Below, piece after piece: positions 7,686 to 14,635 of a stretch of 14,753 nt of DNA. This DNA comes from CAYLJO01 sp964383905 (GTDB lineage: Bacteria; Acidobacteriota; Blastocatellia; Pyrinomonadales; Pyrinomonadaceae), in contig CAYLJO010000160.1 of the NCBI GenBank assembly GCA_964383905.1, positions 1-14,753 of the forward strand, read 5' to 3'. The notes under the pieces were generated by a model. It was given only the letters and a program-made list of their open reading frames with translations. It was not told where the DNA came from and searched no databases. Positions within the stretch are counted from its first letter, which is position 1. The number at the start of each line of letters is the position of its first letter. Both the position numbers and the translations under genes were made by a program.

Positions 7686-9044
7686 CTACTGCGTGAACTT
7701 CGTCGTCTCCCGCGGCAACATACTGTGCTCGACTGACGATTTGTGCGATACGATATACTCATGTCTCAGTCGCATGACGAACCGGATAAACGCGATCATC
7801 TGCCCCTGAATATTTGCGATTCCCGGTGCTTTTACGTTGAACGCTTGCTCAATCGCCACCATCATGTGACGAGAGAACAGTCGCGTAAGTTCATCGTCCT
7901 GTATGAGGTCTCCTCCGATACGGCCGGCCCTTTGCCATTCCCGCATATACTGGTTTAGCTTGCCCAATAGTCCTGTCAGAAGGGCGTTCAGACTCATTCT
8001 GAACCGCCACCAGGGTGACGCGTTGTACGGAAACCCGGCGCGCATTGCTCCGTAACACCGATACCACGACCATGCGTACGGCATCGCGTCCGGGTCCACG
8101 CACCCATTGGCTAACCGCAGTGACCAGTCCGCTACAAGCCCTTCAATATCTCTGTAAAAAAACCTACCAGTGGGTTCCAGATGAGGAGAAAGCGCAATCA
8201 AGAGGTTCTGGCTGTGAAGCTCCGCGAGCAACCCCGATCGTAACCCACTCTGTAGCCACAGATTTGGCATGCTTTGGCACAAAAGCTCTTCGGCGAACTG
8301 TATCGGGGAGAGGTCCGTCCTCTCGAGGAGTGTAATCATCAAAGGTACATAGGGACCACGGCCTCCATACAGAGCCAGCGTCGGCGCCACAACCAGTTCT
8401 CCTGACCGGACCTCCTTAGGTATGGATCGAAACAGTACGCCAGCGTCTGGCTGCTGTTTGAGGACTAAGCCGACGGACTCTGATAGGTAGTTAAGTTGCC
8501 CCGGAAGCATATGTCGACACTCTTCCACCAGTTTTGTCATTCCGACGCAGTATGCAACCTTGTGCTCGGCGAGGCGAACATCGCGCTGATGAAACAGCGT
8601 GGTCTTAAGGAACCCTATCTGCTCAGGTTGGTCGGCACGCCATACCAGCAACGTCCTCGGACTCGATGTGGGGACAGCCAGAATTTCAACATCAGTATCT
8701 GCCGGCTGCGCACCGGTTGCATTCAACGTGCGCAGAAATTGAGGCAAGGATGACGGATGGATCGGAAACAGTATTTCCTCACCAACCGGACAAGAGAACA
8801 CCGATGCAAAATCACGCGCACAATCCGGATGGCACGCGTACACCCTCACGTGACGGCGACTGATCCAGAAACACGGCAAACGGAACGGCTCGCAGTTTTG
8901 CGGAAAGTAGCGCTCGTCAAAGTTGGGATATCTATCACGGCCTTGGTGGTAGTCCAGGTCAACCAGATGGAAGCGCTCATATTCCGCCAACGCTCGAAGC
9001 GGGGCGGACAGGTTCGCGCTCGGGTCGAGTCTCAATCTATGCAT
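7686..9044 (-). CDS. Compact IucA/IucC-like (NIS siderophore synthetase-like) ligase in a lasso operon
   Basis: A 452-residue protein, last gene of the operon, starting 19 nt after the cyclase stop. Several landmarks of NRPS-independent siderophore (NIS) synthetases occur in the right order: a YxPxxxxFRLPxxWIS stretch at about 46-62 (compare YxPEf), SxRT at 128-131 (SPRT), a lysine in FLKTTL (Lys147), ExHxQN at 275-280 (ELHSQN) and RDxEG at 298-302. In the family the SxRT, Lys, His-x-Gln-Asn and Asp positions form the ATP/magnesium site; these enzymes adenylate a carboxylate such as citrate and join it to an amine or hydroxyl. It is shorter than usual (about 580-620 aa), lacking roughly the first 130 residues, and the conserved HP.HP motif is degenerate (DYHQGR, 31-36). 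No strong ribosome site precedes the ATG, so coupling to the cyclase is likely. The family call is from motif reading only. Confidence 0.7.
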   Translation of the reverse strand: MHRLRLDPSANLSAPLRALAEYERFHLVDLDYHQGRDRYPNFDERYFPQNCEPFRLPCFWISRRHVRVYACHPDCARDFASVFSCPVGEEILFPIHPSSLPQFLRTLNATGAQPADTDVEILAVPTSSPRTLLVWRADQPEQIGFLKTTLFHQRDVRLAEHKVAYCVGMTKLVEECRHMLPGQLNYLSESVGLVLKQQPDAGVLFRSIPKEVRSGELVVAPTLALYGGRGPYVPLMITLLERTDLSPIQFAEELLCQSMPNLWLQSGLRSGLLAELHSQNLLIALSPHLEPTGRFFYRDIEGLVADWSLRLANGCVDPDAMPYAWSWYRCYGAMRAGFPYNASPWWRFRMSLNALLTGLLGKLNQYMREWQRAGRIGGDLIQDDELTRLFSRHMMVAIEQAFNVKAPGIANIQGQMIAFIRFVMRLRHEYIVSHKSSVEHSMLPRETTKFTQ

Positions 9045-9063
9045 GTTCCGGAAACGGCTGAGC

Positions 9064-10929
9064 TCAAGCGACCGACCGTTGCGTCACGGAGCTCCACCGC
9101 CGTAACCACCCCTCGATGTACAAATGCTTCACAATGTCGGAGGCACGCACCCGAGACTGTGCAACGTTGTCCGAGAGAAGTCGCTCTAATGTTGCGCGGT
9201 CGAGGATGCGCTCCTTAACCAGCATTCCTTCGAGCAGCACTTCAGAAACGGCGGCGCGACTGGCCAACAGGAGGTCGCCGATCCACATCTCTGGCGTTCC
9301 TTTGCCAGTCCCGCGTCCCAAGACCTCCGTCGAAATGGCAGAGCCGAATGCTTGACGCGCCACCGCGCCGCTTATGCCGTTCGTATAATGAAAGTGAGAG
9401 GGAATCCGCGTAAATACTCTGAAGAGGGGCTCGCTAGCGAGTGGTGTAAACGTAGGCGCCGGATCATCCCCTACCAACATCGAGTGGAAAGCAGTCGAGG
9501 TCGCAATCGCCAACGACCGAATTAGCATCACCCGCCCCGCAGGCATGCAACGAACGTCACTCAACCAAGGATGTATGAACTCCTCTATGCGCTCCTCGTA
9601 GCTGCGCACTGCCTCTGCCGTCGCCGACGTTTCTTCATGCGGGTAAAATTCTTCCCTATATAGATAATGGCTCCAAAACGGCCGTTCGCGAAGCCATCCT
9701 CGATACGACCGAGCCTGTGCTATCGCATTCCATATGGAGATTCGTTTGAGTGTCGCGTAATCCAACGACGCTCGACCAAAGCGCCGCCCGAAGCCATTTG
9801 AGATGAGCACTTCAGCGAGCACTTCTCGGGTCGGCGCGTGGCCGAAGATGTCATCCCCAACCTCACCGTTAAATATTGCGGTCGCACCCAGCTCGTGGGC
9901 TATTTGTCGCAGTTTTGGACCGCTATCGTACGCGAAGTAATGAAAGACAGGGCTAGCGGTAAGTGCGCATCCCACGAAGTTCGTCAGAGTCAGAGATTTT
10001 TCGCGTTCGATCTCCCGCAGAGGCGTTTGGGTAAGGCGAGCCATACTCCGCGCATAATTCCGCTCGTCGCCTGAAGCGCGAGACCATAGATTCACAGCGT
10101 TGAGGTTCGTGGCGCTAGCCGTTTCGCGCATGCATGCAAGGACCACGGAAGAATCGAAGCCGCCAGACAACTCCATAATGGCTGTCTTGTGAACGGAAGC
10201 CCACGCTTGCATGCAGTATCTGGTACATGATCGGAGCAGGTCGCTGGCTTCCGCCACGTTCGCCGCGGGTTCTTCGTCTGACAGCTGGCTCGGCGACCAT
10301 TCAAGTCTATAGTCCCACTCACTGCCAACGACTGCCAATGAATCGCCGCCGACCAGGGTTTTGACTTCGTTCAAGGTCGTCTGCGTACCGAGATAATCGC
10401 CACCAATTGCTTGTGCCAGGATTCGGTCCCAGTTCACCGAGAACTGACACAGACCTAGCCTGACGCAGTCTTCCACTATCGAGAACGCCAGCGTGATTAC
10501 GCGGTAGCGGGTATAGAAGCAGGGAAGCAAGCCCAGGGGCGCCCGTAATACGATGGTACTGGCATCTCTCGATGGTGGCGCTAAAAACGCGACGTACGAA
10601 CCCCAGTGACTCTTGAGGAGACATTTGCCCCGGGTCGAGATAACGTTGTCGGCGTCATGTGACTTCAGCGAGAATACTCGGTGGGGCTGCTCGTACGCTG
10701 CCGACGGCCGCTGAAAGATTGTGCCCGCAATGATCCCTTGTTGATTTTCCAAGTGGATGAGCGTGCCATGCGCCGGACTGGCGCCTCTTACCGCAAGAAA
10801 GAGCCCTGGCACGGAATTGAAGGAAACCCCGAACTCAGCGTTCTGTGCCAGACGGCGCTTGACCAGCGATGAAGCGGCGCATTGCGCTTCCACAGTCGGG
10901 TCCCAAATCACTGCGAAAAAGCTGAACAT
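9064..10929 (-). CDS. Lasso cyclase (asparagine synthetase-like, McjC type)
   Basis: A 621-residue asparagine-synthetase homologue that would adenylate the side-chain carboxylate of the core Asp/Glu and form the macrolactam. The ATP-binding PP-loop is intact as SGGFDSS (255-261). The second synthetase motif appears as NGEVGDDIFG (354-363), where asparagine synthetases have GxGGDE. The N-terminal part resembles a glutaminase fold but begins MFSFF, without the catalytic Cys2 that class II amidotransferases need, as expected for a cyclase that uses a peptide amine and not ammonia. It begins 12 nt after the B-protein stop and ends 19 nt before the NIS-like gene. Only a weak ribosome site is visible, consistent with translational coupling in an A-B-C-ligase operon. 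Confidence 0.92.
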   Translation of the reverse strand: MFSFFAVIWDPTVEAQCAASSLVKRRLAQNAEFGVSFNSVPGLFLAVRGASPAHGTLIHLENQQGIIAGTIFQRPSAAYEQPHRVFSLKSHDADNVISTRGKCLLKSHWGSYVAFLAPPSRDASTIVLRAPLGLLPCFYTRYRVITLAFSIVEDCVRLGLCQFSVNWDRILAQAIGGDYLGTQTTLNEVKTLVGGDSLAVVGSEWDYRLEWSPSQLSDEEPAANVAEASDLLRSCTRYCMQAWASVHKTAIMELSGGFDSSVVLACMRETASATNLNAVNLWSRASGDERNYARSMARLTQTPLREIEREKSLTLTNFVGCALTASPVFHYFAYDSGPKLRQIAHELGATAIFNGEVGDDIFGHAPTREVLAEVLISNGFGRRFGRASLDYATLKRISIWNAIAQARSYRGWLRERPFWSHYLYREEFYPHEETSATAEAVRSYEERIEEFIHPWLSDVRCMPAGRVMLIRSLAIATSTAFHSMLVGDDPAPTFTPLASEPLFRVFTRIPSHFHYTNGISGAVARQAFGSAISTEVLGRGTGKGTPEMWIGDLLLASRAAVSEVLLEGMLVKERILDRATLERLLSDNVAQSRVRASDIVKHLYIEGWLRRWSSVTQRSVA

Positions 10930-10941
10930 TGGCTCGCACCA

Positions 10942-11724
10942 CTACACAGTAAGGATGGGAGTAAAGGCTTGAACGGATTCCACGGTGTCGTCGACTACTG
11001 CGTCTCCGATCTGTACCCAGGCGTGGGCCGAAAACGGTCGCGTTCGAACTCCGATAACTAATGTTGATTGGTGCCCGAACGAATGTAGGAAGTCATTCAG
11101 AATCAAGGAATCCATAAGGCAGGCATCCCGCGCGGTGTACAGACACGTTCGAATTCGTCTGAAGATAGCGAGTACTACGTCTACATCATACTTTGACGCG
11201 GAAGGGCTCACAGCCCGGCGAGCGCTTAATCTCTCAATCAGTCGGTCGAGGCGACCGAGTTTGAGGTAAACGGAAACGTAAGTGAATGAGCAGAGAACTC
11301 GCGGTCCGTGCAGTGCCAGCCGACTGGTCGTAACAGGTGTGTTTGTCTGGCTGGGAGCGAGTGAAGTGGCAGGAACCATTTTCCTAAGATGCGCGTAACG
11401 ATAAGGTGGCTCGTCGTACCTTACAAGGTCCTGTTCACTAAACGTTTCAATAAGTGCGAGTTCTTCCGGCGTGGGCGTCGCCCGGAGTGGAGGCTTCGAG
11501 TTCGTGACCGGATCGGATAGAAACTCACTTAGGACGCGAAAATATTTGCGTGGAATCGTAAAATATCGGTTAGTCCGCAGGTCGAGGAACACGGCGCAAT
11601 CATCGACCCGACACATATGTACATGCGGCGCTAAAAACAGCGGTCGCAGACGGTTTTCTTTGGGTGTGGATTGTATCCAGCTCAAGAGATGCACTTCATG
11701 GCAGCGAGGACACCGCGGAAGCAT
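10942..11724 (-). CDS. Lasso B protein: PqqD-like RRE fused to transglutaminase-like leader peptidase
   Basis: A 260-residue maturation protein with two parts. Residues about 29-105 form a PqqD-like RiPP recognition element: LAPHVHMCRVDDCAVFLDL, then NRYFTIP. Residues about 140-250 are the transglutaminase-like (PF13471-type) protease with a visible Cys-His-Asp set: Cys202 in ARDACLMDSL, His234 in FSAHAW and Asp245 or Asp246 in VVDD. The RRE binds the precursor leader and the protease removes it, presenting the new N-terminus to the cyclase. The single fused form is usual in Proteobacteria. The extreme N-terminus MLPRCPRCHEVH has an odd CxxCH cluster and no Shine-Dalgarno before ATG 11724, so the real start may be further in, for example GTG at residue 11. 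It follows the precursor and its hairpin and is 12 nt from the cyclase. Confidence 0.88.
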   Translation of the reverse strand: MLPRCPRCHEVHLLSWIQSTPKENRLRPLFLAPHVHMCRVDDCAVFLDLRTNRYFTIPRKYFRVLSEFLSDPVTNSKPPLRATPTPEELALIETFSEQDLVRYDEPPYRYAHLRKMVPATSLAPSQTNTPVTTSRLALHGPRVLCSFTYVSVYLKLGRLDRLIERLSARRAVSPSASKYDVDVVLAIFRRIRTCLYTARDACLMDSLILNDFLHSFGHQSTLVIGVRTRPFSAHAWVQIGDAVVDDTVESVQAFTPILTV

Positions 11725-11772
11725 TTACTGTCAAGGAAGAAGGGTGCGGCCGGCGACAATGGCTCGGAAAGG

Positions 11773-11796
11773 GGGGCGCGCTTTTACGCGCGCCCC
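11773..11796 (-). promoter_or_regulatory. GC-rich intercistronic hairpin between precursor and B gene
   Basis: Nine perfectly paired bases (GGGGCGCGC / GCGCGCCCC) around a 6-nt loop, 14 nt after the precursor stop and about 48 nt before the B start. The downstream side on the minus strand reads CCCTTTCC, not a true U-tract. It could act as a leaky terminator or as a 3' stabilising structure giving more precursor than enzyme mRNA, a common layout in RiPP operons. Confidence 0.6.
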
Positions 11797-11810
11797 GCCC
11801 TGCCCAGCTC

Positions 11811-11993
11811 TTATTCGAAGCCGAGCCCAGCGTCGGGAGTACCGCCGGTCTTCTTCGTCTCTTCCGTCAGTTTGCCGAGTTCGATGATCATGGTCGTGAT
11901 CTCCACTTCGAGTTGATGAATGAACCGACCACCGCGGCGGGCCCGCTCCGTGATGGCGACCAAACGATGCGCCCTACGCTGAGCGAACGTCAA
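11811..11993 (-). CDS. Lasso-peptide precursor (A gene), start uncertain
   Basis: A small gene directly upstream of the B gene. Its C-terminal end reads as a leader, MIIELGKLTEETK, followed by KTGGTPDAGLGFE and stop. The leader matches the proteobacterial lasso pattern (I/V)xLGxxxxxT with the essential Thr at position -2, as in LGKASAETR of astexin-type precursors. Taking that Thr as -2 gives a 13-residue core: Lys1, possible ring acceptor Asp7, tail AGLGFE with Phe12 as a bulky residue. A core starting with Lys and a 7-residue ring are unusual. Three starts are possible: TTG 11993 (60 aa, coordinates given), TTG 11963 (50 aa, AGGG 8 nt upstream) and ATG 11891 (26 aa, GGAG 9 nt upstream). The ATG has the best site but leaves only a 13-residue leader. 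The leader match and position are good evidence; the exact core is inference. Confidence 0.65.
   Translation of the reverse strand: MTFAQRRAHRLVAITERARRGGRFIHQLEVEITTMIIELGKLTEETKKTGGTPDAGLGFE
11901..11904 (-). promoter_or_regulatory. GGAG ribosome site before the internal ATG of the precursor
   Basis: On the minus strand GGAG lies 9 nt before ATG 11891. If used, it makes a 26-residue precursor with a 13-residue leader, very short for a lasso leader. If the longer frame is used, this GGAG is coding sequence (Val-Glu codons). Confidence 0.35.
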
Positions 11994-13244
11994 CGGGGTG
12001 AAGAGTGACAGGTAGGTGACAAGGCACGGGAGAGTGTCTTAAGTACGTGTATGCGGAACGCGCACAGCGCGCGGCAGACAAATTAACTAACGAGGTTGAG
12101 AGTCACGTTCGGTCCGTCGTTCAAAGGCTTACGACGCGCTATCTGTTACGCCGTGCCATGTTCGCTACAGTCTCCTCGTAGTGAGCAAACGAAACGGCTG
12201 CGGTTCGGTCACTCGGGGATTTCCGCTGATGGTGATGCAGCGCAGCGTGTGGGGAGTGAGGGGGTTTGTGGGGATTCGGGTGGAAACGCTGGATGGATGG
12301 TACCGCGTGCGCGATTGCGGCCGAGAGGCCGGACTGGGGTCTACGAGTGCAAGGCTGTCCTCGAGTTCCTCGACGGGCTCTGGTGCGTAGGTGATCCACA
12401 CGCTCGTGGCGAACCTAGTCCCCCATCAAGGGGGGCAACGGTTTTTGCGAGAAACTGCTCCCGGTTGCGGACTTCGGCCGCGCCGTTGCGGCAGAATTCT
12501 TCGAGTCGCAAAAGGACTGGTTGGATCAGATCTCCCGCACCCTCACGAGATCGACCTCGACTTCGACAGAACCGCGTCAGACATGCCCAAGACGCCACAG
12601 GTTGGATCATTTCCGTCCTATTCCGATCTGTTTGAGGTTTTGCTTGCGAGTAAGGTTCACCGCACTCTGTCTCGACCGCCGCCCAACACGGAGTCGCGAG
12701 GGCTGATGCCCGACTCACACTTAAGTCTACCGAGTCATTGACCGACGAGGCACCCTTCATCATAGGCCCCCTTGCCCTTAAGTGGATCACTCACTTCCAC
12801 TCTGGCACATTTGATGCCGTCGGGACGGGCCGCTCGCGCTTCTCCCCAGCTCGATCGCCTTGCGGCGGCTGAGGAAGGGAGGCGTCCATTACATCTAGCC
12901 CTCCAGCCGCCGGCTCCACGCACCGTTCACATTCGCGTGGAATGACTGTTCACGATCGCCGTAATACGCAGTGTTTGAAGGTTCCATCAAGGACACCATG
13001 GATCACTTCTACCCGCCGAGCTTGCTTCAAGCCGCGTTCATGCTCCCTGGACCTTCAATCTGCCGTTGCCCGAAGCGGTTGCGAGGGTGACCTCGGCGCC
13101 AGCGCGTGCACTGGTACTCACGGATCGCGGCTGCATGAAGAAGGCAAACGCGCGGACCTGGTTCGTGTGCGCGACACCCGACGCGGGCCGATCGTGCTGT
13201 CGGTGTGGTGGGGCCGGCCGGGAGGTCGCGTAAGGTTCCTGCGG
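11994..13244. other. About 1.25 kb without an intact recognisable gene
   Basis: Between the precursor and the sigma gene I find no intact gene with a recognisable product. Promoter elements for the lasso operon should lie at its left end, but none stands out. On the plus strand, protein-like stretches hop between frames: DFGRAVAAEFFESQKDWLDQI near 12470-12530, SDLFEVLLASKVHRTLSR near 12620-12680, FIIGPLALKWITHF near 12755-12795, and LDRLAAAEEGRRPLHLALQ near 12850-12905. Another, VHAPWTFNLPLPEA followed by LTDRGCMKKANARTW, lies near 13035-13160. Such hopping is what a decayed gene or genes would give, but I cannot name a family and chance is not excluded. Confidence 0.35.
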
Positions 13245-13784
13245 CTAGTCCAACTCCCAGTCAATCGCTGTGATCGCGTCCTTTGCCTCAGCCAGGTAAC
13301 GCTCTACCTGGTGAATCGAGATGCTCAGTTTTTGGGCGATTTCTGCGTACTTGTATCCGTCTCGATAGAACATGATCAGTACGGATTGATACCGTGCCGG
13401 CAGCTTTGCCAAGGCGCTGAGTAACTGCCTCTCCGTGCTCAGCCTTTCGGCGAGATCGTCAGCCGGCGGGCTGGCCGGGTTCTCTGAGAGAGATTCCGCG
13501 AGCTCTGAATCGACTGCGACATGTTGCTGACTCCGCTTGTCTCGCTTGCCAAACCGCTCCGCGACGTGAGCGCCTATTGTCAGCACATAGGCCAGCGGGT
13601 CCCTGACATACTCAGTCTTGTTCGCCTTCACCAGGCGAATCCACACCTCTTGCACCAGATCATCCACGTCCTTGTCTTGAGCGCGATGCATACGACGCAT
13701 CAGGAAGCTGTGCAGGCGGTGGCTGTACCGATCCAGCGCTTCAATCGCGAAGCTCTTTGCGTTGCTCTCCCGTTTGGGTTTCAT
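13245..13784 (-). CDS. FecI-like ECF RNA polymerase sigma factor
   Basis: A 179-residue group IV sigma factor. Region 2 covers about residues 16-82 with the core-binding stretch DDLVQEVWIRL (41-51) and DPLAYVLTIGAHVA (62-75). Region 4 covers about 116-172 with LPARYQSVLIMFYRDGYKYAEIAQKL and a helix-turn-helix ending VERYLAEAKDAI. The acidic linker between regions is typical. FecI-like sigmas transcribe receptor operons when a FecR partner relays a periplasmic signal. No FecR gene follows it here; the nearest is at 771-1871, on the far side of the lasso locus, so it may be the partner of that protein. ATG 13784 has no strong Shine-Dalgarno. Confidence 0.88.
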   Translation of the reverse strand: MKPKRESNAKSFAIEALDRYSHRLHSFLMRRMHRAQDKDVDDLVQEVWIRLVKANKTEYVRDPLAYVLTIGAHVAERFGKRDKRSQQHVAVDSELAESLSENPASPPADDLAERLSTERQLLSALAKLPARYQSVLIMFYRDGYKYAEIAQKLSISIHQVERYLAEAKDAITAIDWELD

Positions 13785-13895
13785 TCTTTAAAAGTCGATG
13801 TCCGCGAGCGCTGCCCGCGTCCATTGCTGCCCCCTTTAAGTCGCCGCCTTCTAGCCCAAGGCTTTTCGTCCAGGCTGATGGCGGACACAACGATG

Positions 13896-13925
13896 CATAT
13901 AGTACATGCTGTATATAGTCTACAG
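13896..13925. promoter_or_regulatory. AT-rich inverted repeats upstream of the sigma gene
   Basis: An island of AT-rich sequence in a GC-rich context, about 110-140 bp before the sigma start. It holds an imperfect palindrome (ATATA...TATAT around CATG, about 13897-13916) overlapping perfect CTGTA/TACAG arms (13909-13913 and 13921-13925, 7 nt apart). This could be a promoter -10 region or an operator. No known regulator box fits exactly. Confidence 0.3.
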
Positions 13926-13983
13926 ACAGACTAATGAGCCTGCAACGGGGCACCATGGGATGATTGATCGGGGCTGTCTGAAC

Positions 13984-14002
13984 GGTGGGCGAATCGCCCA
14001 CC
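13984..14002 (-). terminator. Hairpin after creA
   Basis: GGTGGGCG-AAT-CGCCCACC, an 8-bp perfect stem with a 3-nt loop, 20 nt beyond the creA stop on the minus strand. No T-run follows, so termination efficiency is uncertain; placement fits a transcript end between creA and the sigma gene. Confidence 0.45.
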
Positions 14003-14022
14003 CCATACGCGTCAGCGAGATG

Positions 14023-14511
14023 TCAGGGCGCTGCCCAACCCATGATGGGCACGGAACTGATCGCGTTTTTCGGGCTGCCGGCCATAACGCGATCGCTGTA
14101 GGAAACGTAAACGAGCACATTCCTGCCGCGATCGTAAAAGCGCACGACGTGCAGGTGCTTGAACAGCAAGCTGCGCCGCTCGTCGAATACGGACTCGCCG
14201 TCTTTCAGCTCGCGAGGCATCTTTATTGGCCCCACCTGACGGCAGGCGATGCTGGCATCACTGGTGTCCTCCGCCACACCCAAAGCACCCTTGATGCCAC
14301 CCGTTACGGCACGGCTGATATGGCAGGCGACACCCTGCACCTTCGGATCATCGAACCCATCGACTGCGATGCGGTCGTTGGGGCCCAGCCAGCGGAAGTT
14401 CGTGCTGACCTCGCCGGTACTACCGCGCTCCGGTCGGGTCCATATCCATATGACAAGGGCAAGCACCAGCACCAACACACCCACCCCGAGGGTCACGCCG
14501 ATTGTACGCAT
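14023..14511 (-). CDS. creA: CreA family protein
   Basis: A 162-residue protein of the widespread CreA family, whose biochemical role is not established. It has one N-terminal hydrophobic segment (GVTLGVGVLVLVLALVIWIW, about 5-24), so it is exported or membrane-anchored. The body matches CreA closely: GPNDRIAVDGFDDPKVQGVACHISRA, then TGGIKGALGVAEDTSDASIAC, VVRFYD and the ending GSPKNAISSVPIM. I start at ATG 14511, which has AAGGAG 6 nt upstream; the frame is open upstream but that part does not resemble the family and overlaps the end of the araC-like gene. It is likely a conserved chromosomal gene flanking the lasso locus, unrelated to the peptide pathway. Confidence 0.93.
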   Translation of the reverse strand: MRTIGVTLGVGVLVLVLALVIWIWTRPERGSTGEVSTNFRWLGPNDRIAVDGFDDPKVQGVACHISRAVTGGIKGALGVAEDTSDASIACRQVGPIKMPRELKDGESVFDERRSLLFKHLHVVRFYDRGRNVLVYVSYSDRVMAGSPKNAISSVPIMGWAAP

Positions 14512-14635
14512 GGGTTTCTCCTTCGAGCTCTGGAACGCCGGTTGCTCGGCAACGCGACGGACCACGTTGTTACAACCGAGATAGTCACCAAGCCAATTAT
14601 CAGATAATCCATGTGTATCGCGCCGCTGCCCGGAA

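Noticed and set aside
11811..11891. Alternative core GTPDAGLGFE using the second Thr as position -2
   Set aside because: It leaves the acidic residue at position 10 as the last residue, giving no tail to thread; the Lys1 reading keeps both the leader spacing and an Asp at position 7.
12096..12635. 179-residue plus-strand open frame
   Set aside because: Arg/Ser-rich translation typical of GC-rich noncoding sequence; better protein-like stretches in the same region are in other frames.
12341..12790. 149-residue minus-strand open frame
   Set aside because: No recognisable domain, no convincing ribosome site and an implausible composition.
13909..13925. LexA-like site CTGT...ACAG upstream of the sigma gene
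   Set aside because: Nine bases separate the half-sites where the LexA box has eight, so it is reported only as an inverted repeat.
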